From Cesiribacter sp964504565 (GTDB lineage: Bacteria > Bacteroidota > Bacteroidia > Cytophagales > Cyclobacteriaceae): a DNA stretch of 64,000 nucleotides. The DNA lies in assembly GCA_964504565.1 (NCBI GenBank), contig CAZDEY010000001.1:248001-312000 (forward strand), read 5' to 3'. This document shows positions 1-9,564 of the stretch, piece by piece (position 1 is the first letter of the stretch; each line of letters begins with the position of its first letter). Under the pieces are notes generated by a model, which was not told the DNA's origin, made no database searches, and worked only from the letters and a program-made list of their open reading frames with translations. The translations under genes and the position numbers were made by a program.

Positions 1-1
1 A

Positions 2-199
2 TCAGACTCCGATATTGACCGTTTTTTAAGCCCCACGATTTTACCTTTCTGGCTACTTTTATTAACCATACTTCAGGGTATTGCCGATCGGTACGCTGTA
101 AGCAAAAAGTTAATTGCCGCCCTGCTGTCGTTATGGCTGCTGTACCCGCTGGCTCGTACGGTTAATAACGCTATTTTGTGGCACAACTGTAACTTATAA
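2..199 (+). CDS. C-terminal end of a membrane protein (5' partial)
   Basis: An open frame enters from the left edge and ends at TAA 197-199, giving 65 residues. The stretch is strongly hydrophobic, with two likely membrane segments (around residues 12-24 and 38-52) separated by a short polar turn containing DRYAVSKK. The end reads AILWHNCNL. It looks like the last helices of a multi-pass membrane protein, but too little is present to name a family. No terminator was seen before the next gene. Confidence 0.5.
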   Translation, partial: SDSDIDRFLSPTILPFWLLLLTILQGIADRYAVSKKLIAALLSLWLLYPLARTVNNAILWHNCNL

Positions 200-312
200 G
201 CCGGAGAGTATGCTAAGATGCAAAATCAGATAAGGCTATTTACCATTTTACGGATTTGTAACAAGCTTTGAATTACTGCATCTTTCTACCTAAATAACTA
301 TTTACTTTTTAT

Positions 313-1374
313 ATGATAGTTCGGTTTTTAGTTTGGGCGGCATGCCTGTTTACCTTACCTAACTGTAGCCTGGCTCAGTACCCTTTACCGGCCGGGCTTC
401 CGGAAAACCATAGGCTTTCTTCGGCCAAACTAGATACGCTGAGCCGTTGGCTGGAAACCTCCGGCTCTTCGGCCCTACTAATTTTGGTTGATGGAAAGCT
501 GGTGTACGAATGGGGCGCTACCCAACCCAAGCACACCGTACACTCCATCCGTAAGGCGCTGATAAACTCACTGTATGGCATTTATGTAGGCAACGGCACA
601 ATTGATACCACCCAAACGCTGGCTACCTTAGGTATAGATGATAAATTCAGGTTAAGTGATGCCGAAAAGCAAGCTACCGTGGCCGATATCCTAAAGAGCC
701 GGTCGGGGGTGTACCACCCCGCAGCGGCCGTATCGGAAGGCATGCTTAGGGATATGCCAGATCGTAACAGTAAAGCCCCGGGCGAGCACTTCTACTACAA
801 TAATTGGGACTTTAATGTTGCGGGTTATATTCTGGAGAAGAAAACCGGCAAAAGTATTTACGAATTATTTTACCAGCACATTGGCCAACCGTTAGGTATG
901 GACTTTGGCACAAATATTCAAACGCTAAACGGTGATGAAGAAGGTTTCTTCCCGGATGACGACACCGACGGCTTCTATCAATATGAACGCTCTAAATCTA
1001 ATTATCCGGCGTATCATTTTAGGCTTTCGGCGCGCGATATGGCACTATACGGGCAGCTTTACTTGCAAAACGGCAATTGGAATGGCCAACAACTAATTCC
1101 TGAAAGCTGGATAGAGGCTTCTACTACAGCTTATTCTATAACTAATCCAACCTACGGTATTGGTTACGGCATGCTCTGGAATGTGCTAATGCCCACCGAA
1201 AACCGAACGGCAAAATCTTTTTATCATACCGGTGCCGGCGTACACATGCTGGGCGTGTACCCGGCCAGCCGGCTAGTGCTGGTTCATAGGGTTAATACCG
1301 AACAAGAGTATAATTTTACCGAAGCCCAGTTTTACCGTATGATTTCTTTGGTTTGGCGTGCTTATACTGACTAA
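313..1374 (+). CDS. Serine hydrolase, beta-lactamase / penicillin-binding-like family
   Basis: A 353-residue exported protein with a hydrophobic signal sequence ending near ...CSLAQ (about residue 21). The serine beta-lactamase fold shows an S78-I-R-K81 motif (SxxK, nucleophile and base) and a Y162-N-N164 motif followed by WDFNVAGYILE (YxN). This pattern is typical of class C-like esterases and D-aminopeptidase-type hydrolases rather than of a resistance enzyme. Substrate cannot be told. It stands alone on the plus strand, about 190 nt before the next gene. Confidence 0.85.
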   Translation: MIVRFLVWAACLFTLPNCSLAQYPLPAGLPENHRLSSAKLDTLSRWLETSGSSALLILVDGKLVYEWGATQPKHTVHSIRKALINSLYGIYVGNGTIDTTQTLATLGIDDKFRLSDAEKQATVADILKSRSGVYHPAAAVSEGMLRDMPDRNSKAPGEHFYYNNWDFNVAGYILEKKTGKSIYELFYQHIGQPLGMDFGTNIQTLNGDEEGFFPDDDTDGFYQYERSKSNYPAYHFRLSARDMALYGQLYLQNGNWNGQQLIPESWIEASTTAYSITNPTYGIGYGMLWNVLMPTENRTAKSFYHTGAGVHMLGVYPASRLVLVHRVNTEQEYNFTEAQFYRMISLVWRAYTD

Positions 1375-1562
1375 GCAGGTTGGGCTTTACAGCTCTTTTT
1401 TATCTGCTACATCGGTAATAAATAACTATAAACTAAGGTAGCAAACTAATAAATTCTTAGCCGGCACCGGAGAATTAGTTAATTGGTTACTTTGTAATTT
1501 TAAGGTAAACTTTATTACTTTAAAGGCTTAGCTGCTTTAGCACCAGGCTCCGATACTGTTAT

Positions 1563-3159
1563 ATGTCTAAGAGATTTCCGTATACTATTGCTAATTGGCA
1601 GCCTGGCCGAGCTTCTGTTCTGGTCTTTGTTAGTGGTATACTATTAGTAGCGGGGGGGCTTTCTCCCCTAAATTTACAAGCTCAGCCTCAATATAATTCG
1701 TATAAAAATCGTCTGAGCACGTTTTTTTTAAACCACCCGGAATATGGTAAGCCGGTAAGCCACTACGATTCCCTAAGCCAGCACTCACCCTATTTGGTAG
1801 ATCAATTTTTTGGGCTGCTGGGCGGTGCCTACCTTATGTACCGGACTGATGCCGCCAGTGCTACCACCCGCCTGGTGCAGGCTAAAACCCTATTACACAA
1901 TAAACCCGAGCTTAAAGCTTACCAAGGGTATTTGTATACTATTGAAGGCTTACTTTCGGCTCAGGTTGAAAATTTTGAGGCTGCCGATAATTTATACCGA
2001 CAAGCGCTGGATCATGCCAAAACAAAGAACCTAACGGAAATGCGCTGGCTCATCCAGAATTGGTACGCAGCCAGCTTACTGCGAGCCGAAAACTATGCCG
2101 GCGGATACAATTTGCTTAATTCAACACTAAACGAAGTTAATAACACTAACCCCAAGCAAACCTTACTTCTTGAGGAAATTAAACTGGAATTACTATCAAA
2201 CCAAGGTTCGGTACTAACTGCCTTATCCTTTAAATACCCCCGATAGCCTTAAACCGGCCCAGGAGGCTCTAAAGAAAGTTATTCTACAGGCTAAGAAGGC
2301 TAATAACCCTGCGGTATACTACAACGCTATGGGTAACCTTTCTTACGTTCACCTGCGGCAGGGTAATTACCCAGAGGTGCTGCCCCTAGCCCAAGCCGAC
2401 TTGAAATATTCATTAAAACAGGGCCGGTTAAGTAGTGTGGTGGGCCTGCACATTATATTAGGCAAAGCTCACTTGGCATTAAACCAAAATGATAGCGTAG
2501 CCTACCACCTGAGCCAGGCCAACCACTATATACAGTACGTTCGGCAGGCTTCAATCTTAGCCGATTATACCAACCTAGCCCAGCAGTATTATTATCAAAA
2601 CGGCGATATTGAGGGCGGTTTTGCGGCTTTACAAAATCAGTTTGATGCTTTGAATGAGTTGGTACGGCACCGGCAGGAGCAAACCCTTAACCTGTTACAG
2701 GCCGAAAGCGAACTTAAGCTAGCTAACCAGCGCCTCAGCGGCCTGGAGGTTCAGAACAGCCAAAACCGGAAAATAAACTGGTTGCTGGGCGGAGTATTGG
2801 TTATGCTTTCCCTGCTGGTGTATAGCTACTTTAGGCGGCACGTAGTGCAAAAACGCTATAATCAACAGTTAGCTCAGCTTAACCAGAACCTGGAGGCAGA
2901 GGTAGTAAACCGTACCCGGGAAATTACGTATCAGAACGAAAGAATCAAGCAAATTGCGTTTCAGAACTCGCATATCCTCAGAGCCCCGGTAGCCCGCTTA
3001 TTAGGCCTTTCTAACCTGCTTACCTACCAATTAACGGTCGATGAACTCCGCCTTATTATTGACTACATTAAGGAATCATCGCAGGAGGCCGATAAGGTAA
3101 TTTACGAAATGAACCGCCTGCTCGAAGAAGCAGAAGAGGCCTCGTACCGGCAAAATTGA
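1563..3159 (+). CDS. TPR-repeat sensor with histidine kinase-like DHp helix, frameshifted
   Basis: Two open frames (1563-2246 and the +1 frame through 3159) form one protein. Removing one T from the TTT run at 2229-2231 joins ...SVLTALS to LNTPDSLKPAQEAL without loss. The product would have an N-terminal signal or anchor, several TPR helices (EAADNLYRQAL, SAQVENF), a membrane segment (INWLLGGVLVMLSLLVYS), a coiled coil and a DHp-like helix (IAFQNSHILRAPVARLLGL, with H in the phospho-acceptor position). No ATPase domain follows; the protein ends about 55 residues later. It may dimerise with or receive phosphate from a partner (inference). The frameshift may be real or an assembly error in a homopolymer. 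Confidence 0.7.
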
Positions 3160-3254
3160 GTTGTACTGTGATTGGCTAACTAGAGTGTACCTATAACCAC
3201 CGCTTACCAGGTTGAAGTAATTACGTAGTAGCTTAGCAGCTGGCTCAAACCAAA

Positions 3255-3285
3255 AAAACCCGGACAGTAATAACCGCCGGGTTTT
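3255..3285. terminator. Bidirectional rho-independent terminator
   Basis: Perfect 9-bp arms AAAACCCGG (3255-3263) and CCGGGTTTT (3277-3285). The A and T flanks give a U-run in both directions. It lies between convergent genes ending at 3159 (plus) and 3305 (minus). Confidence 0.8.
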
Positions 3286-3304
3286 CCCTTCTTCTCAACA
3301 TTGC

Positions 3305-4732
3305 TTAATAAGCAAATTCTTCTTGCCGTTGCTTAGCTTTTAGGCGGGTTATCTCGGCATCGCGTTCTTCCAACATTTGCTGGTAGCGGCGGCTGTTTCG
3401 TTCCATTTCTTCGTGGGTAGCACTGATTTCTTCCATATTCTGGCGCATTTCTTCTTCCTGCGCCTGCATATGTTCGGTTTGCTGCTGCAGGTCTTCTACT
3501 AACTGCTTGGTGTGCTTGCTAACCTGCGCACTTTGTATAGAAGAAGCAATTAGCTCGGCCGCCCGGCGTACAAAGCCTATACGGTCCGGATCAATTATTT
3601 GTAGCGAGGCCAGTTCCATAACACCCACTACTGTATCGTTATTCATAATAGGCACTATTAGCAGGCAATTAGCTGTAGCCTCGCCCAAGCCGCTGGTTAT
3701 GTAGGTATAGCCCTGCGGCAGGTCGGTCAGGTAGCTAATATCCTTTTCCAAATAAGCCTGACCAACCAGACCTTCACCAATTTCTATACGGCGCTGCTGG
3801 TACTTTTTGCGGTTATAGGCAAAACAGGCGGCTAGTTGTAAGTATTTTTCATCTTCTTCACCTTCTACTAAAAACAAACCACCTTGGTTCATGCCCAAAT
3901 AAGTTACCATTTCCTTCACCACCAGGTCGGCCAGTTTTTGGGTATCGTGCTGGTGAGTACGCAGTATGTCGTTCAGGGTAGCCAGGCCACGGTTGGTAAA
4001 GCGCTCCTGCTCCTCGCGGGCGGCGGCTTCCTGCAGGCTTTTCTGCATTTCCAATAGGGCGCGGCTAAGTTGGTCATCTTCCGTATGGTTTTGGTACTGT
4101 GCTTTAAGGTTACCGCGGCTAATTTCGGTAGCGAAAGCAATGCCGTGTTCCATATGGCCAATTTGCTCTTCCAGATTTTCGGTAATACTATTTTGCTTAC
4201 TAGTGCGCTGGGCAAAATCGTAAGCCCAAAAGGCGCATATGCCTACAATTACTACGGCCAAAGCAGCATGAAATATAAAGGTCTGCAGATCCATATACTG
4301 CAGTTGGGTAAAGTAAACATCGCTGAGGCCGGAGTACTGCAGGTAGGCAAACAGCGCGTGGTGTACCACTACTAATAGGGCCAGCGGTATAAACACCTTC
4401 CAATCCTGGTAGGCAATAAGCAGCGTAGCGCCAATAAAGGCGAAAAAGTGCATTTCGAACAGGCCGTGCATCTGGTAAATAAACTGCGCCATATACACCG
4501 CCAGGGCCGCGCTGGCCACGTACTGATGCACCCGCAGGGTGGGCAGCAACCAGCGGCTAACGTATACGCTGGCCAGGGCCAAACCGCCTATGCTAATGGC
4601 CACCAGCCAGGTATTGTAAAAGAAAGCTACGAACAAGCCGAAGCCAAAGTACAGCCACAGGGCCCGCATAATAATCTTATCAGCTTTACTTCGGATAGTA
4701 GCAAAATGATCTGCGTGTAGAGTTGAGGTCAT
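3305..4732 (-). CDS. Membrane-anchored GAF-domain sensor protein without kinase domain
   Basis: 475 residues. Roughly residues 20-180 form about six membrane segments (for example LWLYFGFGLFVAFFYNTWL). A HAMP-like linker follows, then a GAF domain of about 150 residues (from ILRTHQHDTQKLADLVV to ELIASSIQS), then a long charged coiled coil rich in E, Q and R to the C terminus. No HATPase, GGDEF or effector domain is present, so it probably acts by relaying a signal through protein contact (inference). The start at 4732 precedes RSKADKIIMRALW. It converges on the TPR sensor gene and shares its terminator. Confidence 0.7.
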   Translation of the reverse strand: MTSTLHADHFATIRSKADKIIMRALWLYFGFGLFVAFFYNTWLVAISIGGLALASVYVSRWLLPTLRVHQYVASAALAVYMAQFIYQMHGLFEMHFFAFIGATLLIAYQDWKVFIPLALLVVVHHALFAYLQYSGLSDVYFTQLQYMDLQTFIFHAALAVVIVGICAFWAYDFAQRTSKQNSITENLEEQIGHMEHGIAFATEISRGNLKAQYQNHTEDDQLSRALLEMQKSLQEAAAREEQERFTNRGLATLNDILRTHQHDTQKLADLVVKEMVTYLGMNQGGLFLVEGEEDEKYLQLAACFAYNRKKYQQRRIEIGEGLVGQAYLEKDISYLTDLPQGYTYITSGLGEATANCLLIVPIMNNDTVVGVMELASLQIIDPDRIGFVRRAAELIASSIQSAQVSKHTKQLVEDLQQQTEHMQAQEEEMRQNMEEISATHEEMERNSRRYQQMLEERDAEITRLKAKQRQEEFAY

Positions 4733-4759
4733 GAAGGGATGGTATTTTTAGGTAATTAT

Positions 4760-5401
4760 TTATTGAAATGGGTTGAAGCCTAAGCCGCGTTCGTCGAGGC
4801 TGCAGCCGTAGGATTGGGTGGCCAGCACNNNNNNNNNNNNNNNNNNNNNNNNNGCCTTGGCGGGTAAACCGGCCAGCAAATCTTCAATGGCTAGCTGGGC
4901 GTAATTGCTTTGCGCTTGGGTGCAGTAGCGAGCTTTATTATAGTTTCCACGGTAGTATAGCTTACTATCAGGGGTTAGTAGGGCGGCTTGGGGCGTGGCG
5001 TATACGCCGCAGGCTTGGGCAATTGCTTCGTTGCTATCGGCTACCACAGTAAGTTTATCCGGAAAGTAGGTTCGGGCTTCTTCTACCAGATCGTCGGCTG
5101 GTACTACGGCTATAAAATTTACCTGTTGGCCATATGCAGCTACCAGGCTTTTAAAGTGTTGGGTATTAAATCTGGAACAGGGGCATAGCGGATTGAAGAA
5201 ATGAATCAGCGTAGGTTTGCTGTTGCTTAGTGAGGGCAGTAAACCGCTTACATTTACTTCTTCCATAGGCAAAATTTGCTGATAACCAGCCGGTACGGGG
5301 GCGGGTAAACTATACCGTATCTCTTGATGCCAGAAAATAAAAGCAATGGCTGAACTAGAGAACAGCAGAAATAAAGAGAGAATGAGTAGTCGTAGATTCA
5401 T
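4760..5401 (-). CDS. Membrane-anchored thioredoxin-fold (redoxin) protein, contains an assembly gap
   Basis: About 213 residues as drawn. One N-terminal hydrophobic segment (residues 4-24) serves as signal or anchor. A thioredoxin-like fold follows, with LIHFFNPLCPCSRFN at residues 65-79. The redox pair is C73-P-C75 (CxC) rather than CxxC, as in some AhpC/TSA-like envelope redoxins. ATPQAALL is the cis-proline loop. 25 Ns replace part of the C-terminal coding region, and the frame across the gap is assumed. The tail reads YGCSLDERGLG. Partner unknown. Confidence 0.65.
   Translation of the reverse strand: MNLRLLILSLFLLFSSSAIAFIFWHQEIRYSLPAPVPAGYQQILPMEEVNVSGLLPSLSNSKPTLIHFFNPLCPCSRFNTQHFKSLVAAYGQQVNFIAVVPADDLVEEARTYFPDKLTVVADSNEAIAQACGVYATPQAALLTPDSKLYYRGNYNKARYCTQAQSNYAQLAIEDLLAGLPAKXXXXXXXXXVLATQSYGCSLDERGLGFNPFQ
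4829..4853. other. Assembly gap (25 N)
   Basis: A run of 25 N inside the redoxin gene. 25 is not a multiple of three, so the residue count across it is unreliable. Confidence 0.99.
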
Positions 5402-5850
5402 AGCGTGTTGAGGCTAATTACGACCTAAACCCTCAGGGAGTTTTTTGGCTAAATGTAAGTAATTCGGAAAATAGGTATAATTCTATCTTAGTATAATTAT
5501 ATTATTTTGTAAACTCATTCTTATTTCTCTCAGAATTTACTTGTTTAAATACCTAATAAAGTGTTTAAACATTGAATTTTGCCTTCTGTTTAGTAGCAGA
5601 TGTGCTTTCAGCAAAGATAATGGTGTACATCTAGGCTTTTTTTTCGGCAGTAATGTAAGAAAAGCCACATTTTAATTGATTTGTATAAAAGAAATCCTGA
5701 AACCAAACCCGTATACCCCCGGATTGGATTATCCTAAAGCCAGCTCTGTAGTGTACTTAGCTCATTATGCTTTGGTACAACCTACTCTGGCAACATAACC
5801 GGGTTTAGAGAAGAGCCTAACAGATGAGGTTACTAAAAATTCTTAATGCT
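5402..5850. other. AT-rich intergenic stretch without a recognisable gene
   Basis: About 450 bp between the minus-strand redoxin gene and the amber-broken gene. AT-rich throughout, with stops in all frames. No convincing hairpin, RNA gene or perfect TAnnTTTG promoter was seen. It presumably carries the redoxin promoter near its left end. Confidence 0.5.
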
Positions 5851-6411
5851 TTACGGCTGGGCTGCTACTAATTCTTTAACCCGGCTTAAGGTTTTAAAAC
5901 CTACTTCTTTCAGATAATCGCGAGCAAAGGGAGCACCGCAATCATTACTTTCAGCATAATGAACTAACCCATCCGTATTGAACCAGCTTCTGATTTCAAC
6001 TTCTTCGAACCATTTAGGATGATGAAATTCGGTATCGTTGTTTATGACCATTTGGGCTGAATCGTAGTAGAATGGTCGGTTATAGTTAGTTTGTTTTTCG
6101 TAGGCAAAAATAAGCCGGTTGTTTTGCAAATAATACTCTTCGGTTACTTTACCCATCTCGCCGAATGTATACACTACAATCTTTTTTAGACTATCGTTTC
6201 TGAAGTAGTAATTAGCCTGACCGCCTTCAGTACTTTCTTCAAGCTCTACCTTTTTAATTTTATAGCCATTGTAAGAATTAATTAGCTGAACCTGCTACCG
6301 AATTGGAGCAAGCTGTTCAAGCATTTTCTGCTGAAGGGACTGAGAAAATATACCCTGACTTATAAGCAACACACCAAATAGGGCAATAAGCTGTTTTATA
6401 CCTAAATACAT
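5851..6411 (-). pseudogene. Secreted hypothetical protein interrupted by an in-frame amber codon
   Basis: Reading from ATG at 6411 gives a good signal peptide (KQLIALFGVLLISQG) and 38 codons, then TAG at 6297-6295. The same frame then continues unbroken for 147 more residues (QVQLINSYNGYKIKKVELE...) to the stop at 5851. The open part contains WFEEVEIRSWFNTDG. Read through, the protein is about 186 residues. The lesion fits a single C-to-T change of a CAG codon (the context is CGG TAG CAG). Function not recognised. A shorter product from an internal ATG at 6174 would lack the signal peptide and is unlikely to be native. Confidence 0.65.
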
Positions 6412-6418
6412 ACCTTTG
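6411..6418 (+). promoter_or_regulatory. Candidate -7 box upstream of the HMA-MauE gene
   Basis: TACCTTTG matches the Bacteroidota TAnnTTTG box and lies 58 nt before ATG 6477. No clear -33 TTG was seen at the right distance. Confidence 0.35.
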
Positions 6419-6476
6419 TGGTTTGATGTCCCGAATTACTCAGTACTTAGCCAATTCGGTAATTTACTAATTAACT

Positions 6477-7241
6477 ATGACCCATACCTATAAAGTAACC
6501 GGCATGACCTGCGGCGGCTGCGAGGCATCCGTTAAAAAAAAGCTGGAAGCCCTGCCCGAAGTGAGCGAAGCCACCGCCTCGCACCTAAACCAAACAGCTA
6601 CTATTACTACCAGCCGACCCCTAACCACAGTTCAATTGCAGCAGGCCCTGGGCGGCCCGCAAAGTAAATATATAGTGAGCGAGAATGGTTCAACCAAAAC
6701 TAACGGCCTGTACACTAGTTCTACTGCTGCAACCTCAACAGATGAACCCGATACTCGGAGCTGGCTGGAAACCTACCGGCCCATATTGCTGGTGTTTGTG
6801 TATATAAGCGGTATAACGCTGCTTATTCAAACCCTGCAACCGGGCTTCGATATGTTTGAGTGGATGCGCCACTTTATGGCCGGTTTCTTCTTAGTCTTTT
6901 CCTTTTTTAAACTGCTAAACCTGCGCGACTTTGCCGCCAGCTACGCTATGTACGATGTGGTTGCTAAAAAGGTACCCGCCTGGGGGTATATTTACGCTTT
7001 TCTGGAACTGGCCTTGGGCATTGCCTTTCTGCTAGATTATAATTTGCTGGTCACCAATATAGTAACCTTGGTGGTAATGTCGGTAAGTATAATTGGTGTG
7101 CTGCAGAGTGTACTAAACCAGCGCAAAATACGCTGTGCCTGCTTGGGGGCGGTTTTTAACCTGCCCATGAGCACAGTTACCATTATTGAAGACGGCTTAA
7201 TGATTGCCATGAGCGGCTGGATGGTATGGCAGCTAGCTTAG
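6477..7241 (+). CDS. Heavy-metal-associated (HMA) domain fused to MauE/DoxX-like membrane domain
   Basis: 254 residues. Residues 1-70 are an HMA domain with the metal site GMTCGGC (C12, C15). After a linker rich in S and T, residues 100-254 form four membrane helices of the MauE/DoxX redox-associated type, with FSFFKLLNLRDF and the conserved turn IRCACLGAVFNLPMS. MauE-like proteins are linked to disulfide handling and the HMA domain to copper or other soft metals. A role in metal trafficking or thiol redox in the inner membrane is inference. It lies 50 nt before the acyltransferase. Confidence 0.75.
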   Translation: MTHTYKVTGMTCGGCEASVKKKLEALPEVSEATASHLNQTATITTSRPLTTVQLQQALGGPQSKYIVSENGSTKTNGLYTSSTAATSTDEPDTRSWLETYRPILLVFVYISGITLLIQTLQPGFDMFEWMRHFMAGFFLVFSFFKLLNLRDFAASYAMYDVVAKKVPAWGYIYAFLELALGIAFLLDYNLLVTNIVTLVVMSVSIIGVLQSVLNQRKIRCACLGAVFNLPMSTVTIIEDGLMIAMSGWMVWQLA

Positions 7242-7291
7242 TATTTAGCCACAAACCTGGTAGTTTCGGGCAACTTTATACTTAACACCGT

Positions 7292-8377
7292 ATGCCCCTG
7301 AGCCAATATCCCCATTTTTCGTCTTCGGCCAGGCTGCACTACCTGGACTATCTAAGGGGCCTGGCGGCAGTAGGGGTAATGCTGTATCATTTCTTTTTAT
7401 GGGGTATTAAAAGCTTTACCGCTAATGAATTTTTAGGAAGGATTGGAATATACGGTGTTTCGATCTTCTATATTCTGAGTGGAATTGCTTTATACTATGC
7501 TTATGCTGATAAGATTTTCCTGCATTGGAACGGCTTGAGGGGTTTTTTCTTGAAAAGAGTATTTAGGATTTACCCCCTGCTATGGCTGGTTACAACCATT
7601 ACTATCTTTAAGAACAGTATTTCTGTTTCTATCTGGCCCGTATTTATGAATTACAGCGGATTGTTCGGTCTGCTAAACTGGAGCGGGCACTACTCGCCGG
7701 TAGCCTGGTCAATTGGCAATGAATTGGTGTACTACCTGCTGTTTCCGCTACTGCTCGTATTCATTCGGAAACGTATTTTTTGGATAGGCTTAGTTGGCGT
7801 GCTTTGTCTATTCATTTACTTTACCTACTTCAAGCTTTCTGCCAATGAAACTATAGCTGACCAATGGGTAACCTACACTAATCCACTCAATAACTTACTA
7901 TATTTTGTGGCAGGAGTTGGCTTGGCTTCTATAAAGAAAATTAGCTTGCCCGTGCCAATGCTTTCCGGAATACTAGTAGTGTCGGTGGGCTTATTAGTTA
8001 TGCTACCTCTTCCCCCAGAATTCAGTAATTTAATTTTCGGAACAAGCCGGCTGCTTTTAAGCACCTCCTGTATAGTACTATGCTTTGTGCTGTATTCTCT
8101 GGAAGGGAAGCCGGCCGAAATTATTCATAAACCCCTAAGCTTACTGGGCAAAATTAGCTACTCGGTTTATTTACTACACCCCCTTACTTGGGGGGTAAGC
8201 GGTTGGGCGGTTCATTTAGTGTTAAATGGGTTTGGTATTGAAACCGTAAATTTTTGGCACCTGCCCACAGCTTTTGCCCTCACGCTAATATTAAGTGTTT
8301 TTAGTTACTATTACTTGGAAAAATCATGTATCAGGTTGGGCAATAAACTGGCTACTTTGTATACCGAACAGCAATAA
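7292..8377 (+). CDS. Acyltransferase 3 family protein (OafA/YrhL type)
   Basis: 361 residues with about ten membrane helices. It opens with the family signature LHYLDYLRGLAAVGVMLYHF (residues 15-34), which carries the conserved H, and shows FLKRVFRIYPLLWL further on. The family transfers acyl groups, often acetyl, to surface polysaccharide, lipid or peptidoglycan sugars. Here the acceptor is unknown and no glycan cluster is adjacent. The stop codon overlaps the terminator stem. Confidence 0.85.
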   Translation: MPLSQYPHFSSSARLHYLDYLRGLAAVGVMLYHFFLWGIKSFTANEFLGRIGIYGVSIFYILSGIALYYAYADKIFLHWNGLRGFFLKRVFRIYPLLWLVTTITIFKNSISVSIWPVFMNYSGLFGLLNWSGHYSPVAWSIGNELVYYLLFPLLLVFIRKRIFWIGLVGVLCLFIYFTYFKLSANETIADQWVTYTNPLNNLLYFVAGVGLASIKKISLPVPMLSGILVVSVGLLVMLPLPPEFSNLIFGTSRLLLSTSCIVLCFVLYSLEGKPAEIIHKPLSLLGKISYSVYLLHPLTWGVSGWAVHLVLNGFGIETVNFWHLPTAFALTLILSVFSYYYLEKSCIRLGNKLATLYTEQQ

Positions 8378-8409
8378 AAAGGAGCCGAAATAAATTTCGG
8401 CTCCTTTTT
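8376..8409. terminator. Strong bidirectional terminator
   Basis: 15-bp perfect arms, AAAAAGGAGCCGAAA (8376-8390) and its complement (8395-8409), with loop TAAA. It separates the convergent acyltransferase and DUF6624-like genes. Confidence 0.9.
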
Positions 8410-8429
8410 ACAATCTTCTTAATAAGAAA

Positions 8430-9434
8430 CTATTTTCCTTTCGGAGTTCCAGCAGCTTTCTCTTTAGCCTCGCGGGCGGCTTGTTCTTTTTTAAATTCTT
8501 CTAAATTCCACTTAAAGCCAAAGTATTCGGTATAACTAGCCAGGGGCGGAAGCCCAACCTCGGCCCGGCGGGCGTCTACATTGTCGGGGTCTTCCAGCGG
8601 GGCAACGTAGTACTGGTTGGTTTCCATATCGGTATGAATTTGGCTACCGTATAGTTGCTTTCGGCCCTGAGCCAGTGCCACCCGGTCTTCCAGCATAGCT
8701 AAACTGGAACCCTCGGCCTTACCGTCTTTTACGGCCTGGCGCATCATGGGCAGATATTTTTCCTGCACCTCAGTATCGGCGTGCTGAATTACTAGAAACA
8801 AGGTCAGGTTGCCTTTGCCGCCAATTACATCGGCACCCAGCCAGCCCCGCTCGTCCAAAATTTTGGTTACGGCTACTGTGTTTAGCGAATCGTAGCGGCT
8901 CTGGATTTTCCACAGGGCTCTTACCTCTTTCGAGTCGTTGCCTTTTTCTTCTGCGGCAGTCATAATCTCCCGGCGGTGCAATTGATCGGTGGCGTATACG
9001 CTATCCAGCATGGCTACCAGTTCGTGATCAAAATCTTTTTCGTACTCTTTCTTGTTAGCAGAAACTATAGCCAGCAATTCATCCCAACGCTTGAGCTTGT
9101 GCAAAATGTCCAAATCACTATCCGTTGAAATATGATCTAGGTTGTGGTAGGCAATTTTGGGGTTTTCGGCCAAGTAAAACAGGTGGTAAAAGGCCGAATC
9201 TACCTGCTCGGATAGGGCATAGCTGCAGGCGGCATTGTACCTATCTTCTAATGTAGCCTTGCCGCCGTTGGCCGCAAATGCTTGTTGGTACGCCTGGGCC
9301 GATTCTTTAAATTCTCCTTTTTCGTACAATGAATAAGCCTTCTTAGTAGAAGTATAGTAGGTATCGGTAGTTTGGGCGTAGGTGGCTATAACACACCAAA
9401 ATGCCAGAGCATAGGTTAGGGTTACTCTCTTCAT
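8430..9434 (-). CDS. Secreted DUF6624-like protein with TPR-like N terminus
   Basis: 334 residues. A signal peptide ends near residue 20 (ATYAQ). Residues 25-110 look like TPR helices (YSLYEKGEFKESAQAYQQAF, DRYNAACSYAL). The second half carries the pattern I associate with DUF6624: ILDERGWLGADVIGG, LFLVIQHAD, YLPMMRQAVKDG, MLEDRVALAQGRKQLYGSQ. The tail is Lys- and Ala-rich. No catalytic role is known for this family. Likely periplasmic. Confidence 0.65.
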   Translation of the reverse strand: MKRVTLTYALAFWCVIATYAQTTDTYYTSTKKAYSLYEKGEFKESAQAYQQAFAANGGKATLEDRYNAACSYALSEQVDSAFYHLFYLAENPKIAYHNLDHISTDSDLDILHKLKRWDELLAIVSANKKEYEKDFDHELVAMLDSVYATDQLHRREIMTAAEEKGNDSKEVRALWKIQSRYDSLNTVAVTKILDERGWLGADVIGGKGNLTLFLVIQHADTEVQEKYLPMMRQAVKDGKAEGSSLAMLEDRVALAQGRKQLYGSQIHTDMETNQYYVAPLEDPDNVDARRAEVGLPPLASYTEYFGFKWNLEEFKKEQAAREAKEKAAGTPKGK

Positions 9435-9564
9435 AATTGCTTAAAAATTAATTGGTTGGGTTAAATATAACAAATCAAACCTATTCAACTAAACAATTTG
9501 TTAAAATATTCAGTGTACTGATTTAAAGCAGCCTAAAATCTAGGGTTGGCATTTATATAAACAG

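Noticed and set aside
4070..4720. Plus-strand open frames over the GAF-sensor gene
   Set aside because: Antisense shadows; the minus-strand frame has clear domains and membrane helices.
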